DNA from: Ruminococcus sp. UBA5884
GTDB taxonomy: Bacteria > Bacillota > Clostridia > Oscillospirales > Ruminococcaceae
Assembly: GCA_002431975.1 (NCBI GenBank)
Contig: DJFA01000037.1
Coordinates: 1-5,389, forward strand
DNA: 5,389 bases
Reading direction: 5' to 3'
The notes beneath the pieces are model-generated. The model had not been told where the DNA came from. It saw only the letters and a list, made by a program, of their open reading frames with translations, and did no database searches. How positions within the stretch are numbered: position 1 is the first letter of the stretch; every line of letters begins with the position of its first letter. A program made the translations under genes and the position numbers. Positions 4,291 through 5,389 of the stretch are shown one piece after another.

Positions 4291-5325
4291 ATGCGTGAAT
4301 TAAAAGGTTTTGTGCATGGAATAAATCTGGGAGGCTGGCTCTCACAGACAGATGATACATCTGCTCATCATTATGATACATTTATAACTGAAAAGGATAT
4401 AGCTTATATTGCTTCACTTGGACTTGACCATGTAAGAGTTCCTGTTGACTATATGCTTATTGAAAATGAGGATGGTTCTGCAAAACCGGAAGGATATAAA
4501 TACATCGACAATTGTATTGAATGGTGCAGAAAAAATAATATAAATATGATAATTGATATTCATAAAACATTTGGCTATTCATTTGACCCACTTGACAAAA
4601 CAGATAAAAAAGCATTCTTTTATAACACTGAATTTCAGGAAAGATTTTACAAACTCTGGAGAGGTCTTGCTGAAAGATACGGAAAATATTCTGATATGAC
4701 AGCATTTGAACTGCTCAATGAAATTATCGAACCTGAAATAGCTGAGGAATGGAACAGAATTGCTCTGAAAGCAATTAAAACAATTCATGATATTGCACCT
4801 GATGTATGGATAATATTTGGCGGAACAAGATATAACAGCGTTGTAAGTGTTCCTGAACTTGCGGTTACTGATGACAGAAAGGTTGCATATACTTTTCACT
4901 GTTATGAACCGCTGATTTTCACACATCAGGGAGCATACTGGGTAGACAGTATGAAAACTGATTTCAGAATTGAATATCCACGTCCGATAGATGAATACCG
5001 CCGTTTCAGCAAAGAACTTTCAAAGGAACTTGTTGGAGCAGTAAATAACAGCAATCTTACCGATACAGGCTGTGAATTTTTTGAAATAATGTTCAAAGAA
5101 GCTCTTGAAACTGCGGCTGAACGGGATATACCTCTTTACTGCGGAGAATACGGCGTTATTGACCTTGCTGATGATGAATCAAAAATCAGATGGGTAAATG
5201 ATATCTGTGCTGTTTTTGACAAATACAACATCGGACGTGCATACTGGAACTATAAAGAAAAGGATTTCGGTCTTACAAATATACAGGACGAAAATATCAG
5301 AAGAAGAATTGCAGAAAAGCTTTGA
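4291..5325 (+). CDS. Glycoside hydrolase family 5 (cellulase-like), cytoplasmic
   Basis: This 344-residue protein is a single GH5 catalytic barrel, a retaining enzyme family acting on beta-linked glucans and mannans. Visible landmarks in order: GINLGGWLS (10-18), HVRVPVDY (47-54) with R49, IIDIHKTFG (87-95) with H91, FELLNEIIEP (139-148) with the acid/base E144 after N143, TFHCYEP (201-207) with H203 and Y205, YCGEYGV (283-289) with the nucleophile E286, and RAYWNYKEKDFGL (316-328). All expected catalytic residues are present. The protein begins only nine residues before the first strand, with no signal peptide, linker, carbohydrate-binding module or dockerin. It is therefore probably intracellular and acts on imported oligosaccharides rather than on polymer. 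A good ribosome site supports the start. No transporter or other sugar gene is adjacent. The subfamily and exact substrate cannot be set from sequence reading alone. Confidence 0.88.
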   Translation: MRELKGFVHGINLGGWLSQTDDTSAHHYDTFITEKDIAYIASLGLDHVRVPVDYMLIENEDGSAKPEGYKYIDNCIEWCRKNNINMIIDIHKTFGYSFDPLDKTDKKAFFYNTEFQERFYKLWRGLAERYGKYSDMTAFELLNEIIEPEIAEEWNRIALKAIKTIHDIAPDVWIIFGGTRYNSVVSVPELAVTDDRKVAYTFHCYEPLIFTHQGAYWVDSMKTDFRIEYPRPIDEYRRFSKELSKELVGAVNNSNLTDTGCEFFEIMFKEALETAAERDIPLYCGEYGVIDLADDESKIRWVNDICAVFDKYNIGRAYWNYKEKDFGLTNIQDENIRRRIAEKL

Positions 5326-5338
5326 TTATAATTTAACT

Positions 5339-5389
5339 CCAATTCGACAACAAAATTTTATAATTGAAAACAAGGAATTTTTCGTTTAT
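5339..5389. repeat. Left flank of interspersed repeat, copy 2, cut by window end
   Basis: CCAATTCGACAACAAAA (5339-5355) and AATTTTTCGTTTAT (5376-5389) repeat the flank at 978-1015 that leads into the nested palindrome there. This copy begins 13 nt after the GH5 stop. The window ends two bases before the palindrome would be expected to start. Confidence 0.6.

Noticed and set aside
4457..4926. Reverse-strand frames inside the GH5 gene
   Set aside because: They are Cys/Phe/Tyr-rich products of the antisense of a clear enzyme gene, with no ribosome site or family match.

Overview
The window looks like a chromosomal stretch of a low-GC Clostridia, most likely a gut or rumen Ruminococcus-type member of the Oscillospiraceae/Ruminococcaceae. 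This rests on the AT-rich intergenic DNA, strong AGGAGG-type ribosome sites, a tRNA without encoded CCA, a Firmicutes-style serine-rich lipoprotein, a two-subunit class I fumarase and a family 5 glycoside hydrolase. The genus is an inference, not a proof. All six protein genes and the tRNA are on the + strand.

Layout. 1-120: intergenic palindromes. 133-975: alpha (Fe-S) subunit of class I fumarase, with no beta subunit after it. 976-1132: a nested palindromic repeat. 1133-2691: a tight three-gene cluster of a left-handed beta-helix acyltransferase, a degenerate MNT-type nucleotidyltransferase and a HEPN protein; the last two overlap by 8 nt. 2701-3491: a good promoter and a DUF4352-like lipoprotein. 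3492-3865: a gene-poor stretch with a pair of CRISPR-like degenerate repeats, a perfect 14-bp palindrome, a possible small RNA and an intrinsic terminator. 3866-4041: promoter, tRNA-Thr(GGT) and terminator as a compact unit. 4043-4071: a hairpin related to the 1018-1090 repeat. 4291-5325: a GH5 enzyme without a signal peptide. 5339-5389: the left part of a second copy of the repeat flank seen at 978-1015, cut by the window end.

How the genes relate. This is mostly ordinary chromosome carrying several independent transcription units: fumarase (central carbon), lipoprotein (envelope), tRNA, and intracellular glycan hydrolysis. The unit most worth a second look is the acyltransferase/MNT/HEPN cluster. 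MNT+HEPN pairs are a known toxin-antitoxin architecture, but here the nucleotidyltransferase has lost its GS and DxD catalytic residues while the reading frame and C-terminal half remain intact. The second theme is a short palindromic repeat family found in three places. One copy reads in frame into the acyltransferase and would give it a false N-terminus in automated annotation.
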